NCBI RefSeq assembly: GCF_024585165.1
Contig: NZ_CP029008.1
Coordinates: forward strand, 6,591,501-6,655,500
Source of the DNA: Bradyrhizobium sp. WBOS07
GTDB lineage: Bacteria > Pseudomonadota > Alphaproteobacteria > Rhizobiales > Xanthobacteraceae
Direction: 5' to 3'
DNA length: 64,000 bases
A program made the position numbers and the translations under genes. The notes below the pieces were generated by a model. The model saw only the letters and a list, made by a program, of their open reading frames with translations, ran no database searches and was not told the origin of the DNA. This document shows, one piece after another, positions 7,831 to 15,428 of this stretch. The first letter of the stretch is position 1; every line of letters starts with the position of its first letter.

Positions 7831-7932
7831 GTCATTCCGGAGCGCGCCCCCTTGGGCGCGAGCCCGGAATCCATAACCACCATCGTGAGTATGGATTCCG
7901 GGCTCGCGCCTGACGGCGCGCCCCGGAATGAC
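7831..7932 (+). repeat. Palindromic repeat, family B copy 1
   Basis: The ends are GTCATTCCGGAGCGCGCC at 7831 and GGCGCGCCCCGGAATGAC at 7915-7932. Inside, GAGCCCGGAATCCAT is mirrored by ATGGATTCCGGGCTC, so there is an outer stem and an inner stem. It lies between the CoA-transferase and the next gene, and its right end abuts that gene's Shine-Dalgarno sequence. Related copies are at 42415, 44165 and 56188, with a degenerate one at 9448. Confidence 0.88.
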
Positions 7933-7946
7933 GAGGAGGAGTGACG

Positions 7947-9083
7947 ATGAGCTTCATCACCGGCGTCGGCCTCACGCCGTTCGGCAAGCATGAAGGCTCG
8001 TCCTCGCTGGACCTGATGAGCAAGGCGGCGCAAGCGGCGCTCGACGACGCCGGCCTCAAGCGGAGCGACATCGACGGCATTCTTTGCGGCTATTCCACCG
8101 TCTCGCCCCACATCATGCTGGCGACCGTGTTCGCCGAGCATTTCGGCATCCGCCCGGCTTACGCCCACGCCGTCCAGGTCGGCGGCGCCACCGGCCTTGC
8201 GATGACGATGCTCGCTCATCACCTCATCGAAGCCAATGTCTGCCGCCACGTGCTCGTCGTCGCCGGCGAGAACCGCCTCACCGGGCAGAGCCGTGATGCC
8301 TCGATCCAGGCGCTGGCGCAGGTCGGCCATCCCGACTACGAGGTGCCGCTCGGGCCGACCATTCCCGCCTATTACGGCCTCGTCGCCAACCGATACATGC
8401 ACGAATACGGCGTGACCGAACGGGATCTCGCCGAGTTCGCCGTGCTGATGCGCGCCCACGCCTGCACCCATCCCGGCGCGCAATTCCACGATCCCATCAC
8501 GGTCGCCGACGTCATGGCCTCGAAGCCGGTGGCGATGCCGCTCAAGCTGCTCGACTGCTGCCCGGTCTCCGACGGCGGCGCGGCTTTCGTCATCAGCCAC
8601 GAGCGAACCGGAGAGGTGGGCGTGCGCATCCGCGGCTGCGCCCAGGCGCATACCCATCAGCATGTCACGGCCGCGCCCGCGCTTCATGAGCTCGGCGCCG
8701 AGATCTCCATCGCGCGCGCCAAGCAGGCTTGCGGCCTTGCGATCTCCGATGTGCGCTACGCCGCGATCTACGATAGTTTCACGATCACGCTCGCGATGCT
8801 GCTGGAAGACCTCGGCCTTGCCGGTCGCGGCGAAGCCGCGGCCCGCGTGCGATCAGGTCATTTTGGCCGCGACGGCGCGATGCCGCTGAACACCCATGGC
8901 GGCCTGCTCAGCTACGGCCATTGCGGCGTCGGCGGCGCCATGGCGCATCTGGTCGAGGCGCATTTGCAGATGACGGGGCGGGCGGCTGCCCGCCAGGTGC
9001 GCGATGCCTCGATCGCGCTGCTGCATGGCGACGGCGGCGTGCTGTCATCGCACGTGAGCATGTTCCTGGAGCGGGTGCGATGA
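7947..9083 (+). CDS. Thiolase-fold protein lacking the catalytic cysteine, probable Ltp2-like aldolase subunit
   Basis: The protein has 378 residues of thiolase superfamily, SCP2/lipid-transfer-like. Where thiolases have the nucleophile Cys (N-x-x-C-A-S/T-G), this protein reads AVQVGGATGLAM near residue 77, with no cysteine. The C-terminal histidine region reads LLSYGHCGVGG. Loss of the cysteine together with a coupled DUF35 gene (the next ORF overlaps by 4 nt) is the arrangement of Ltp2 and DUF35 partners, which catalyse retro-aldol cleavage of side-chain acyl-CoAs in steroid degradation. A C-C lyase role is therefore inferred rather than thiolysis. The start is ATG 7947, because GAGGAGG at 7933-7939 is correctly spaced for it and too close to the GTG at 7941. 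Confidence 0.8.
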   Translation: MSFITGVGLTPFGKHEGSSSLDLMSKAAQAALDDAGLKRSDIDGILCGYSTVSPHIMLATVFAEHFGIRPAYAHAVQVGGATGLAMTMLAHHLIEANVCRHVLVVAGENRLTGQSRDASIQALAQVGHPDYEVPLGPTIPAYYGLVANRYMHEYGVTERDLAEFAVLMRAHACTHPGAQFHDPITVADVMASKPVAMPLKLLDCCPVSDGGAAFVISHERTGEVGVRIRGCAQAHTHQHVTAAPALHELGAEISIARAKQACGLAISDVRYAAIYDSFTITLAMLLEDLGLAGRGEAAARVRSGHFGRDGAMPLNTHGGLLSYGHCGVGGAMAHLVEAHLQMTGRAAARQVRDASIALLHGDGGVLSSHVSMFLERVR

Positions 9084-9439
9084 GCGATTCTCCGGCGGAC
9101 TGGACCAGGGGCGAAGCGGCTATCACCTACCAGGCCTGCACCTCATGCGGGCACGTGCAGTATTTCCACCGGGCCTTCTGCGCGGCATGTGGAGAATCGG
9201 AACCGCGCGTGCTGCGCGCCAACGGCAAGGGCACGGTCTACGCGGCCTCGCTGGTCTGCCGTGCCGCCACGCCGGAGACGCGGGCGCACGTGCCCTACAA
9301 CATCCTGCTGGTCGATTGCGCCGAAGGTTTTCGCATGATGGCCCATGGTGACAATGACCTCGCCATCGGCGATTCGGTCATCGCGAGCTTCAGGCCGTTT
9401 ACCGGCAGGCTCGTGCCGTTCTTCACGAAGGACACGTAG
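9080..9439 (+). CDS. DUF35 / Zn-ribbon OB-fold protein, partner of the thiolase-fold protein
   Basis: This 119-residue protein has a rubredoxin-like zinc ribbon, CTSCGHVQYF with a second pair in FCAACGE (residues about 17-36). A short OB-fold follows, with the characteristic GKGTVYAASLV strand and a C-terminal TGRLVPFF. Proteins of this family bind thiolase-fold partners and help load acyl-CoA. The ATG at 9080 overlaps the stop of the preceding gene (ATGA), which indicates translational coupling and a stoichiometric complex. The frame is open upstream of 9080 but belongs there to an antiphase shadow. Confidence 0.88.
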   Translation: MSDSPADWTRGEAAITYQACTSCGHVQYFHRAFCAACGESEPRVLRANGKGTVYAASLVCRAATPETRAHVPYNILLVDCAEGFRMMAHGDNDLAIGDSVIASFRPFTGRLVPFFTKDT

Positions 9440-9447
9440 AGGGATTC

Positions 9448-9527
9448 GTCATTCGGGGGCGGTCATGCGACCGAGCCTGGAACGGGTATTCTGGGCCTGG
9501 CCTGTGCGAGAGCCACCCCGGAATGAC
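9448..9527 (+). repeat. Degenerate family B palindromic repeat
   Basis: The ends GTCATTCGGGGGCGG (9448) and CCACCCCGGAATGAC (ending 9527) match the ends of the family B repeats, but the inner part is diverged. It lies between the DUF35 gene and the IS481-derived element. Confidence 0.6.
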
Positions 9528-9550
9528 GAAAACGCTAAAACTCCAACTAG

Positions 9551-9796
9551 GTGTTTAGTCCCGGAGTGTGGGGGAATCAGTCAATCTGATCCCGTATTCC
9601 GGGAGGGATTATGGGACAGGTACTCCACGGCAGCGCCACGACAACGCATGCCATCCGAACTGCGATACAGCGACTTCGCCAAGCGGCTCAAAAGCCTTCG
9701 CGGCCTCACACCATTCGAGGCCATCTGTAAAGCATGGGGTGGCGAGCCAAGCCGCTTCAGTCGCGATCCGATCCACTTGACCTCGGGACTGAACAC
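9551..9796 (+). mobile_element. IS481-derived miniature element with inverted repeats and CTAG flanks
   Basis: The left end GTGTTTAGTCCCGG (9551) and right end TCGGGACTGAACAC (to 9796) are inverted repeats with few mismatches, and over the 20-nt ends including flanks 17 of 20 positions pair. CTAG flanks both sides (9547-9550 and 9797-9800). CTAG is the core of the target known for IS481 itself, duplicated on insertion. The 246-bp body keeps only the C-terminal codons of a transposase next to the right end. It is therefore an internally deleted copy and could move only if a related transposase acted on it. Confidence 0.7.
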
Positions 9797-9800
9797 CTAG
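9648..9800 (+). pseudogene. Remnant of an IS481-family transposase C-terminus
   Basis: The frame from 9648 reads RYSDFAKRLKSLRGLTPFEA, then ICKAWGGEP and HLTSGLNT before TAG 9798-9800. This is the conserved C-terminal end of IS481-family DDE transposases, in which a pattern such as KRLKxLxGLTPYE followed by GLNT is typical. Only about 50 codons survive and the DDE catalytic core is gone. The stop codon TAG lies within the flanking CTAG target duplicate. Confidence 0.75.
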
Positions 9801-9898
9801 CGCCCGTAGAACAAGATGCTGGCGATGACGAGCATCGCCGTCACCGCCAGCATATGCGCGAGCGCTCCCGAGGCCGCCCCCTTGGTGGCTTCCTTCAT
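9797..9898 (-). CDS. 33-residue single-span membrane peptide
   Basis: A short frame on the minus strand encodes 33 residues. It begins MKEATKGAASGALAHM and ends with the hydrophobic stretch LAVTAMLVIASILFY followed by a Gly-Arg tail. AGGGAGAA lies about 6-8 nt upstream of the ATG (9896-9898), a good ribosome binding site. It looks like a small inner-membrane protein with a positively charged or amphipathic N-terminus. Its stop codon TAG (9797-9799) is part of the CTAG that flanks the IS481-derived element, so the element inserted exactly at the gene's end. There is no homologue I can name. Confidence 0.5.
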   Translation of the reverse strand: MKEATKGAASGALAHMLAVTAMLVIASILFYGR

Positions 9899-10170
9899 GC
9901 CGTTTTCTCCCTAGACTTGGGCGTGACTCATCGTTGTGCGGCTAGCGCACCCGACGGCCAATTGTTTTACTCGGAACACCCCACTTCTCGAGTATCCGCC
10001 GCGACGTGTCCCCACGCGGCGAATATCGATCGTCCCAGGGTCGATCAGCAATGCGGCGGCAATTTGACTCGATGATGTTGCTCCTGCGTCGACGCAAGAA
10101 TAGAGTTTCAAGGAACTCTCGCCGGCAATTGCAAAAGCATCAAAGGCTCTGGGAAAACTTCAGGAAAATC

Positions 10171-10698
10171 ATGGCCCGCATTCCGTACAGCGACCCGTCC
10201 AAGGCATCCGACCGCACCCGCGAGATCCTCGACAAGAACCGCAACGCCAACATCTTCCGCATGATGGCGCACTCGCCGAGCTACTTCGAGCAGTACTGCC
10301 GGCTGGGTGGCGCGATCCGCCACAAGGGCGAGCTGGATCCGATCGTGCGCGAGCTCGCGATCACCCGCACCGGGATCCTGTGTGAGGCGCCGTACGAGAT
10401 CGTCGCGCACAAGCGGATCGGCAAGAATGTCGGCGTCACCGACGCGCAGAACGAGGCGCTCGAGAACTGGCAGGCGGCGAGCTGCTTCAACGAGGTGCAG
10501 TGCGCCGCGCTCGCCTTCACCGACGAGATCGTCAAGCTGAGGAAGCCAACCGATGCGACGTTCAAGGCGATCGCGTCGCAGCTGACGCCGGCCGCGCTGG
10601 TCGAGCTGCAGCTCTCGGTCGGGTTCTACGTCATGACCTCGAAATTTCTGGAGACCTTCGAAATCGATCTCCAACCCGTCACCGAAGTGGTAGGCTGA
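10171..10698 (+). CDS. Carboxymuconolactone decarboxylase (CMD/AhpD-fold) family protein
   Basis: This 175-residue, mostly helical CMD-domain protein shows ARIPYSDPSKASDRTREIL at the N-terminus, then the family core VRELAITRTGILCEAPYEIV and AHKRIGKNVG. A single Cys and a His occupy the place of the CxxC-x(2)-H peroxidatic centre seen in AhpD. Without the second Cys it is more likely a decarboxylase-like or unknown enzyme than a peroxidase. The start ATG 10171 has CAGGAAAAT just upstream. The frame runs open further upstream but lacks a better start. A MazG-like gene follows 26 nt later. Confidence 0.75.
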   Translation: MARIPYSDPSKASDRTREILDKNRNANIFRMMAHSPSYFEQYCRLGGAIRHKGELDPIVRELAITRTGILCEAPYEIVAHKRIGKNVGVTDAQNEALENWQAASCFNEVQCAALAFTDEIVKLRKPTDATFKAIASQLTPAALVELQLSVGFYVMTSKFLETFEIDLQPVTEVVG

Positions 10699-10724
10699 TC
10701 GCAAAGACGCGGCGAGGGATGCTC

Positions 10725-11027
10725 ATGACGATCGACGAGTACGCGGCCTGGGCCGCGACCATTGCCAAGGTCGGTGAGCATCCGTCCAACGAGCGGCTGT
10801 CCTATCTCGGCCTCGGTCTCGCCGGTGAAGCCGGCGAGGTCGCCGATCACATCAAGAAGCTGCTGCGCGACGACTGGCTCGACAAGGCCGGTCTGGTCGA
10901 TGAGCTCGGCGATGTCATCTACTACTGGGCCTGCCTGTGCGCCGCGACCGGCCAGCAGCCGTCGGCGCTGCTCGAAGCCAGCGCAAAGAAGATCAAGCGA
11001 CGTCTGAGCGAGGCAGCGAGCCGGTGA
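10725..11027 (+). CDS. MazG-like nucleotide pyrophosphohydrolase
   Basis: This 100-residue protein is one MazG/dUTPase-like all-alpha domain. The metal-binding helices are visible as GLAGEAGEVADHIKK (Glu-x-x-Glu) and VDELGDVIYYWACL (Glu-x-x-Asp). Single-domain MazG proteins hydrolyse non-canonical or damaged nucleoside triphosphates to the monophosphate and pyrophosphate. ATG 10725 is favoured over ATG 10719 because GGCGAGGG ends one base before 10719 and is well spaced for 10725. It follows the CMD gene in the same direction and may share its transcript. Confidence 0.8.
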   Translation: MTIDEYAAWAATIAKVGEHPSNERLSYLGLGLAGEAGEVADHIKKLLRDDWLDKAGLVDELGDVIYYWACLCAATGQQPSALLEASAKKIKRRLSEAASR

Positions 11028-11044
11028 CGCGACAATCGTTGCGG

Positions 11045-11178
11045 CCATCCTTCGAGACGCCCGCCGTTGGCGGGCCTCAGGATGAGGATCGAGCGCGCGG
11101 CAGAAGTTTCAGCGAGCAACGGTGCTTCTTAGCCTCATCCTGAGGAGACCGCAAAGCGGTCGTCTCGAAGGACGAGGC
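11045..11178 (+). repeat. Palindromic repeat, family E
   Basis: ATCCTTCGAGACGCCCGCC and GGCGGGCCTCAGGATGAGG at the left are mirrored at the right by CCTCATCCTGAGGAGACCGC and CGTCTCGAAGGACGAGG. It is a double-stem element of about 134 bp in the gap between convergent genes (MazG-like rightward, glutaminase leftward). Only one copy is seen in the window. Confidence 0.75.
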
Positions 11179-11248
11179 GTGCGTTCAGGTCGACGCAAAG
11201 GCCAGATGCAGCACCATCGCCTGTCGAGGGAGCGAAGACCTCCTTGGC

Positions 11249-13096
11249 TCACGTCGAGGTCAGAATGTCCACCTTCGCGTTGGCGACGATCAGGCGGTCG
11301 GCGAGCAGCTGCGCGAGGTTGCGCATGACGCGCTCGCTGGCGCGCGGGTGCTGCTTGCGGAAGCGTTCGAACGCTTTCAGCGGCACTTCGAACGCGGTCG
11401 CCGCCATGTCGGCGAACACGTCGGCCGAGCGCGTCTGCTCCAGCAGCGCCATCTCGCCGAACGCCATGCCGGCGGTCAGCGTCGCCAGCCGCACGCCGTC
11501 GGGCAGCGTGACATGCACCGCGCCGCTGCGCAGGAAGAACAGGGACTCGGCAGGATCTCCCGTGGTGATGATCTTCGCGCCGGCCTGATAGGTTCGGATC
11601 GTGCAGATCGAGGCGAGATCGGTCAGCTCTTCCTCGCTCATCCCGGCAAGCAGCGGCTGCTCGGCAAGCTCGGTGGTCTCGTGGAAGTCGATCGAGCCGC
11701 CATAGCGGTAGACGATCTGGTCTTCGGCCCATTCGATCGCGGTGTCGAGCAGGTAGAAGTCTCGGACGTTCTTCAACTCGGCGGTCCATTCCCGCAGGCT
11801 GTCCCATTCCCTGGAGGCGCGCCTGACGCCGGACAGCACCACTGTGACGTTCAGGGCCGCGAGCTCCTCGAAGGCTTCGGCGATCAGCCGCGCGCCTGCG
11901 CGGGTGGTGGACGTGACACGGTGCAGGTCGAACACGACGATTTGCGGCCGCGGTCGTCCGGCCAGCCGGCGCGAGACGTAGTCGACGGCCGACAGCGACA
12001 GCGTGCCGACCAGCTCTATGACCCGTACCTCCTGCTCGTGCGCGGCCAGGATCTCGCGCTCCTGCGGCCGGCGCACGCGGCGGGACGGGCTCTTGCCGAT
12101 ATCGTAATCGGCGATGACGGCGTTGCGGGCGTCGTCGCTGCGGTTGAGCATGTGGAGGTCGTAATGCGAGGACAGGGCCTCGCAGACCTTCATGCCGCGC
12201 ACGCTGTTGCCGTGCTTGTCGAGCTTTGGCGAATAGCTGCCGAGCCCGAGGCGGGCGGGGAGCGCGGCCAGGATGCCGCCGCCGACGCCGCTCTTGGCGG
12301 GAATGCCGATGCGGTAGATCCATTCGCCGGCATAGTCGTACATGCCCGACGAGGTCATCACCGAGAGCGTGCGCGAGATCGCATAAGGCGTCAGCACCTG
12401 CTCGCCCGTCACCGGATTGACGCCGCGATTGGCCAGCGTTGCCGCCATCACCGCGATGTCGCGCGCGGTGACTAGCACGGCGCATTGCCGGAAGTAGACG
12501 TCGAGCACGGCGGCGACGTCGTCCGAGATCACCGCGTTGGTCTTGAGCAGATAGGCGATCGCGCGGTTGCGGTCGCCGGTCTGGCTTTCGGACGCATAGA
12601 CGGCCTCGTCCACGGCGAGCTCGCGGCCGGCAAAGCGGCCGAGTGCGAGGCGGATCTGCTCGAAGGCTTCTGCGCCCTTGCTGTCGTGGATCAGCCCGGT
12701 GCAGGCGATGGCGCCGGCATTGACCATCGGGTTGAACGGGTGGTTCTCGGCGTTGAGGCGGATCGAGTTGAAGGGATCGCCCGAGGGCTCGACGCCGATC
12801 GCGCGCTCGACCCTGCCGGCGCCGAGCAGGTCCAGCGCCAGCGCGAACACGAACGGCTTTGACATCGACTGGATGGTGAAAGGCACCCTGGAGTCGCCGA
12901 CCTCGTAGACGTGGCCGTCCAGGGTCGCGAGGCTGATGCCGAAACAGGCAGGGTCGGCCTTGCTCAGCTCGGGAATGTAGTCGGCAACGCTGCCCGAAGT
13001 TTCGGCAGAGAATTCGTTGAGGCAATTGTCCAGAAACCGCAGCAAGGGCGGTTGCGAACGGGTCCAGGCGGCGGCGAGAGGCGAGAGCGGTGTCAT
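11249..13096 (-). CDS. glsA: Glutaminase fused to STAS and cyclic-nucleotide-binding domains
   Basis: The 615-residue protein is read from ATG 13096 (MTPLSPLAAAW); an extended frame reaches 13117. Residues about 25-310 form a serine-dependent glutaminase with the S-x-x-K catalytic pair in QSMSKPF (S77 and K80) and the family motifs NPMVNAGAI and KSGVGGGI. Residues about 345-455 resemble a STAS domain (VIELVGTLSLSAVDYV, VVFDLHRVT). Residues about 480-600 form a cyclic-nucleotide-binding domain (GDPAESLFFLRSGAVHV, FGEMALLEQTRSADV). It deamidates glutamine to glutamate in the cytosol and is likely gated by a cyclic nucleotide or by a STAS partner. Plain bacterial GlsA is about 310 residues, so the fusion doubles its length. 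The TRAP permease gene ends 22 nt upstream in the same direction, so co-transcription is possible. Confidence 0.92.
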   Translation of the reverse strand: MTPLSPLAAAWTRSQPPLLRFLDNCLNEFSAETSGSVADYIPELSKADPACFGISLATLDGHVYEVGDSRVPFTIQSMSKPFVFALALDLLGAGRVERAIGVEPSGDPFNSIRLNAENHPFNPMVNAGAIACTGLIHDSKGAEAFEQIRLALGRFAGRELAVDEAVYASESQTGDRNRAIAYLLKTNAVISDDVAAVLDVYFRQCAVLVTARDIAVMAATLANRGVNPVTGEQVLTPYAISRTLSVMTSSGMYDYAGEWIYRIGIPAKSGVGGGILAALPARLGLGSYSPKLDKHGNSVRGMKVCEALSSHYDLHMLNRSDDARNAVIADYDIGKSPSRRVRRPQEREILAAHEQEVRVIELVGTLSLSAVDYVSRRLAGRPRPQIVVFDLHRVTSTTRAGARLIAEAFEELAALNVTVVLSGVRRASREWDSLREWTAELKNVRDFYLLDTAIEWAEDQIVYRYGGSIDFHETTELAEQPLLAGMSEEELTDLASICTIRTYQAGAKIITTGDPAESLFFLRSGAVHVTLPDGVRLATLTAGMAFGEMALLEQTRSADVFADMAATAFEVPLKAFERFRKQHPRASERVMRNLAQLLADRLIVANAKVDILTST

Positions 13097-13117
13097 CGCC
13101 TCACTTGTGCAACGCAA

Positions 13118-15193
13118 TCAGGGGGCGCGCAACCCGTCCGGCACCATGGTCTGCCGCCGGACCAGCACGAGCGCGAGCAAGGCGGTGGGCACGAGAATGC
13201 CAAGGCCGAGCAGCGTCACCTGCAGCTGCGACAGCGGCATGATGCCGCCGCCGGGCGTGGCCACCACGAAGCCGCCGATCACCAGCAGCACGCGGATTGG
13301 CCATTCCAGCGCGCCGGTCCCGCGCAAGTCCCCGACGAAAGGCTGGTAGCCCTGAATGCCGCCGCAGATGAACAGCGTACCGAAGGCGGCGAGCCCCATC
13401 AGGCCGAGGCCGGCCAGATACGGGCTCGGCCCCTGCAGCACCAGCGCCGGATTGAGCACGAAGAAGAACGGCAGGAAATAGATGATGCTGCCGACCCACA
13501 TCGATTCCCAGCCGGTCTTCATCGCCGGCGAGCCGGCGATGCCGGCCGCGGCGAAGGAGGCGATCGCGACCGGCGGTGTGATCGACGACAGCATGCCCCA
13601 ATAGAAGATGAACATGTGCACCGCCATGCGGTTGAGCCCGAGCTTCTCCAGCGCGGGCGCGACCAGGATGGCAAGGAAGATGTAGCAGGCCGTCGTGGTC
13701 AGCCCGAGGCCGAGGATCAGGCTGGTCAGGGCGCACATCGCCAGCAGCAGGAAGGGATTGTCGCCGGCGATATGCAAGAGGTCGTTGGCAAGGCTCGACA
13801 CCACCCCAGTCATCGAGAATGCGCCGATCAGCAGGCCGCAGCCGGCGAGGATGCCGACGAGCTCGACGAAGGTGCGCCCGTTGACCTCAAGGAATTTGCC
13901 GATGGTCGCAAGCGTCCAGCGCGTGTCCTTGGAGAAGAACTGGTTGAGCACGAGCAGCAGCGCGGTGGCATAGAACGGCGCATGGCTCTCGCGCTTGAAG
14001 TAGAGCAGCATCACGACCAAGAGCGCGATGACGAAGACGTAGTACCAGCCGTCCTTGATCGTATCCATGACCCGCGGCAGCTCGGCGCGCGGAATGCCTT
14101 TCAGCTTGTGGCGCGCGGCGTAGGCGTCGACCTGCATGAACAGGCCGGCGTAATAGAGCACGGCCGGAATGATCGCGGCCACCGCGACGTCGGCATAGCT
14201 GACGTTGAGGAACTGCGCGATCACGAACGCGGTGGCGCCCATCACCGGCGGCGCCAGCACCGCACCGGTCGAGGCGCAGGCCTCGATCGCGGCCGCATAG
14301 GAGGCGCGGAAGCCGCTCTTCTTCATCACGGGGATGGTCATGGTCCCCGCGGTCAGCACGTTGGAGATGATCGAGCCCGACATCATGCCGAGCAGGCCGC
14401 TGGCGAAGATGCAGACCTTGGCCGCACCGCCGCGGAAGGTACCGCACAGCGCGAAGGCGAGGTTGATGAAGAACTTGCCGGCGCCGGTCATCATCAGCGC
14501 GGTGCCGAACACCAGGAAGCCGATCACGGTGTCGGCAAAGGCCTGGATGGGAATGCCGAGCAGGCTCTCGCCCGACAGCACGTGATAGGCGGTCGCCTGC
14601 TCCAGCGTTGACTGCGTGCCGCGGAACGGTCCGAGCCAACCGGCTTCGGCGAACAGCGGATAGACGGTGAAGGGCAGCACGCTCAGCAGCAGGCTCCAGC
14701 CCCCGGTGCGGCGCAGCGCCTCCATCAGGATCGCCCACATCACGAGACCCGCGGCGATCACGCTGGTCGGCGCGCCGCCGAATTCCCAGCCGGCCTCAGC
14801 GGCCTTGCGTACGTTCGACATCAGCATGATGGCCGCCGCGAAGGTCGCGACGAACAGGACGAGGTCATACCAGGGAATGCGGTCGAGCGGCGCGCGCCCG
14901 GTGCCCGGGAAGATCAGGAAGGTAAAGGGCAGCATCAACGCGATCAGGAGGTAGAAATATTCGGTGTTGAGCTGGGTGTAGCCGATGAAGAATCGCAGCG
15001 AGAATTGCTGGTTGATGCACAGCAGGATGGTCGCCGCGGTCGCGGCCACCAGCATCCAGCGCCAGGCGCCGCGCAGCGTGCGCACGCGCGTGACCTCCAC
15101 TTCCTGCAGATTGGCGGCGGCGCCATGCGGATCGTCGAACACGACCCGCGTGGCCGCGTCTTGCGGGGCGGTGGAGGTGGAGGAAGACATCAT
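13118..15193 (-). CDS. TRAP transporter fused 4TM/12TM permease (DctQM type)
   Basis: This 691-residue polytopic inner-membrane protein has an N-terminal four-span DctQ-like part, from residue about 45 (WRWMLVAATAATILLCI), joined to a 12-span DctM-like part. The DctM-type signature ITPPVAIASFAAAGIAG is present near residue 520. Fused permeases of this kind work with TAXI-type solute-binding proteins. One such gene lies 235 nt upstream at 15429 in the same direction, so the two form a secondary transporter, probably Na+-coupled, for a carboxylate whose identity is not readable. The nearby biotin carrier and carboxyltransferase genes may process the imported acid. Confidence 0.92.
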   Translation of the reverse strand: MMSSSTSTAPQDAATRVVFDDPHGAAANLQEVEVTRVRTLRGAWRWMLVAATAATILLCINQQFSLRFFIGYTQLNTEYFYLLIALMLPFTFLIFPGTGRAPLDRIPWYDLVLFVATFAAAIMLMSNVRKAAEAGWEFGGAPTSVIAAGLVMWAILMEALRRTGGWSLLLSVLPFTVYPLFAEAGWLGPFRGTQSTLEQATAYHVLSGESLLGIPIQAFADTVIGFLVFGTALMMTGAGKFFINLAFALCGTFRGGAAKVCIFASGLLGMMSGSIISNVLTAGTMTIPVMKKSGFRASYAAAIEACASTGAVLAPPVMGATAFVIAQFLNVSYADVAVAAIIPAVLYYAGLFMQVDAYAARHKLKGIPRAELPRVMDTIKDGWYYVFVIALLVVMLLYFKRESHAPFYATALLLVLNQFFSKDTRWTLATIGKFLEVNGRTFVELVGILAGCGLLIGAFSMTGVVSSLANDLLHIAGDNPFLLLAMCALTSLILGLGLTTTACYIFLAILVAPALEKLGLNRMAVHMFIFYWGMLSSITPPVAIASFAAAGIAGSPAMKTGWESMWVGSIIYFLPFFFVLNPALVLQGPSPYLAGLGLMGLAAFGTLFICGGIQGYQPFVGDLRGTGALEWPIRVLLVIGGFVVATPGGGIMPLSQLQVTLLGLGILVPTALLALVLVRRQTMVPDGLRAP

Positions 15194-15266
15194 TGATCCC
15201 GGGGCGTGGGCTGGTAACTGACTAAGCGAATGGCCGTTGTTTGAATCGCTCGGCCCGCGGATTCAA

Positions 15267-15391
15267 CCTTTCCCGCTTGCGGGAGAGGTCGCGCCGAAGG
15301 CGCGGGTGAGGGCTTTCGCCTCTGGGGGAATCCCACCGTGGAGATACCCTCTCCCCAACCCTCTCCCGCAAGCGGGAGAGGGAGCGCACTT
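15267..15391 (+). repeat. Palindromic repeat, family D copy 1
   Basis: CTTTCCCGCTTGCGGGAG followed by AGGTCGCGCCGAAGGCGCGG is mirrored at the right by CCCTCTCCCGCAAGCGGGAG. It lies inside the TRAP operon, between the binding-protein gene and the permease gene. Copies with the same ends are at 37411-37530 and 43086-43220. Confidence 0.85.
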
Positions 15392-15428
15392 CTCGCGGGG
15401 CTGCGATCAAACCCAACGACACCTCGCC

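Noticed and set aside
4983..9439. Genes 4983-9439 as a complete beta-oxidation operon
   Set aside because: No acyl-CoA dehydrogenase or hydratase lies in the block, and one thiolase-fold member lacks its cysteine, so a plain beta-oxidation operon is not supported.
11109..13025. 638-codon minus-strand frame overlapping the glutaminase gene
   Set aside because: It lies in another frame of the same strand as the glutaminase and is a run of Arg/Ala/Pro without motifs. The glutaminase frame has complete active-site motifs.
12911..14611. 566-codon plus-strand frame across the TRAP permease and glutaminase genes
   Set aside because: It is antisense to both genes, rich in Glu/Arg/His/Gly and without any recognisable domain.
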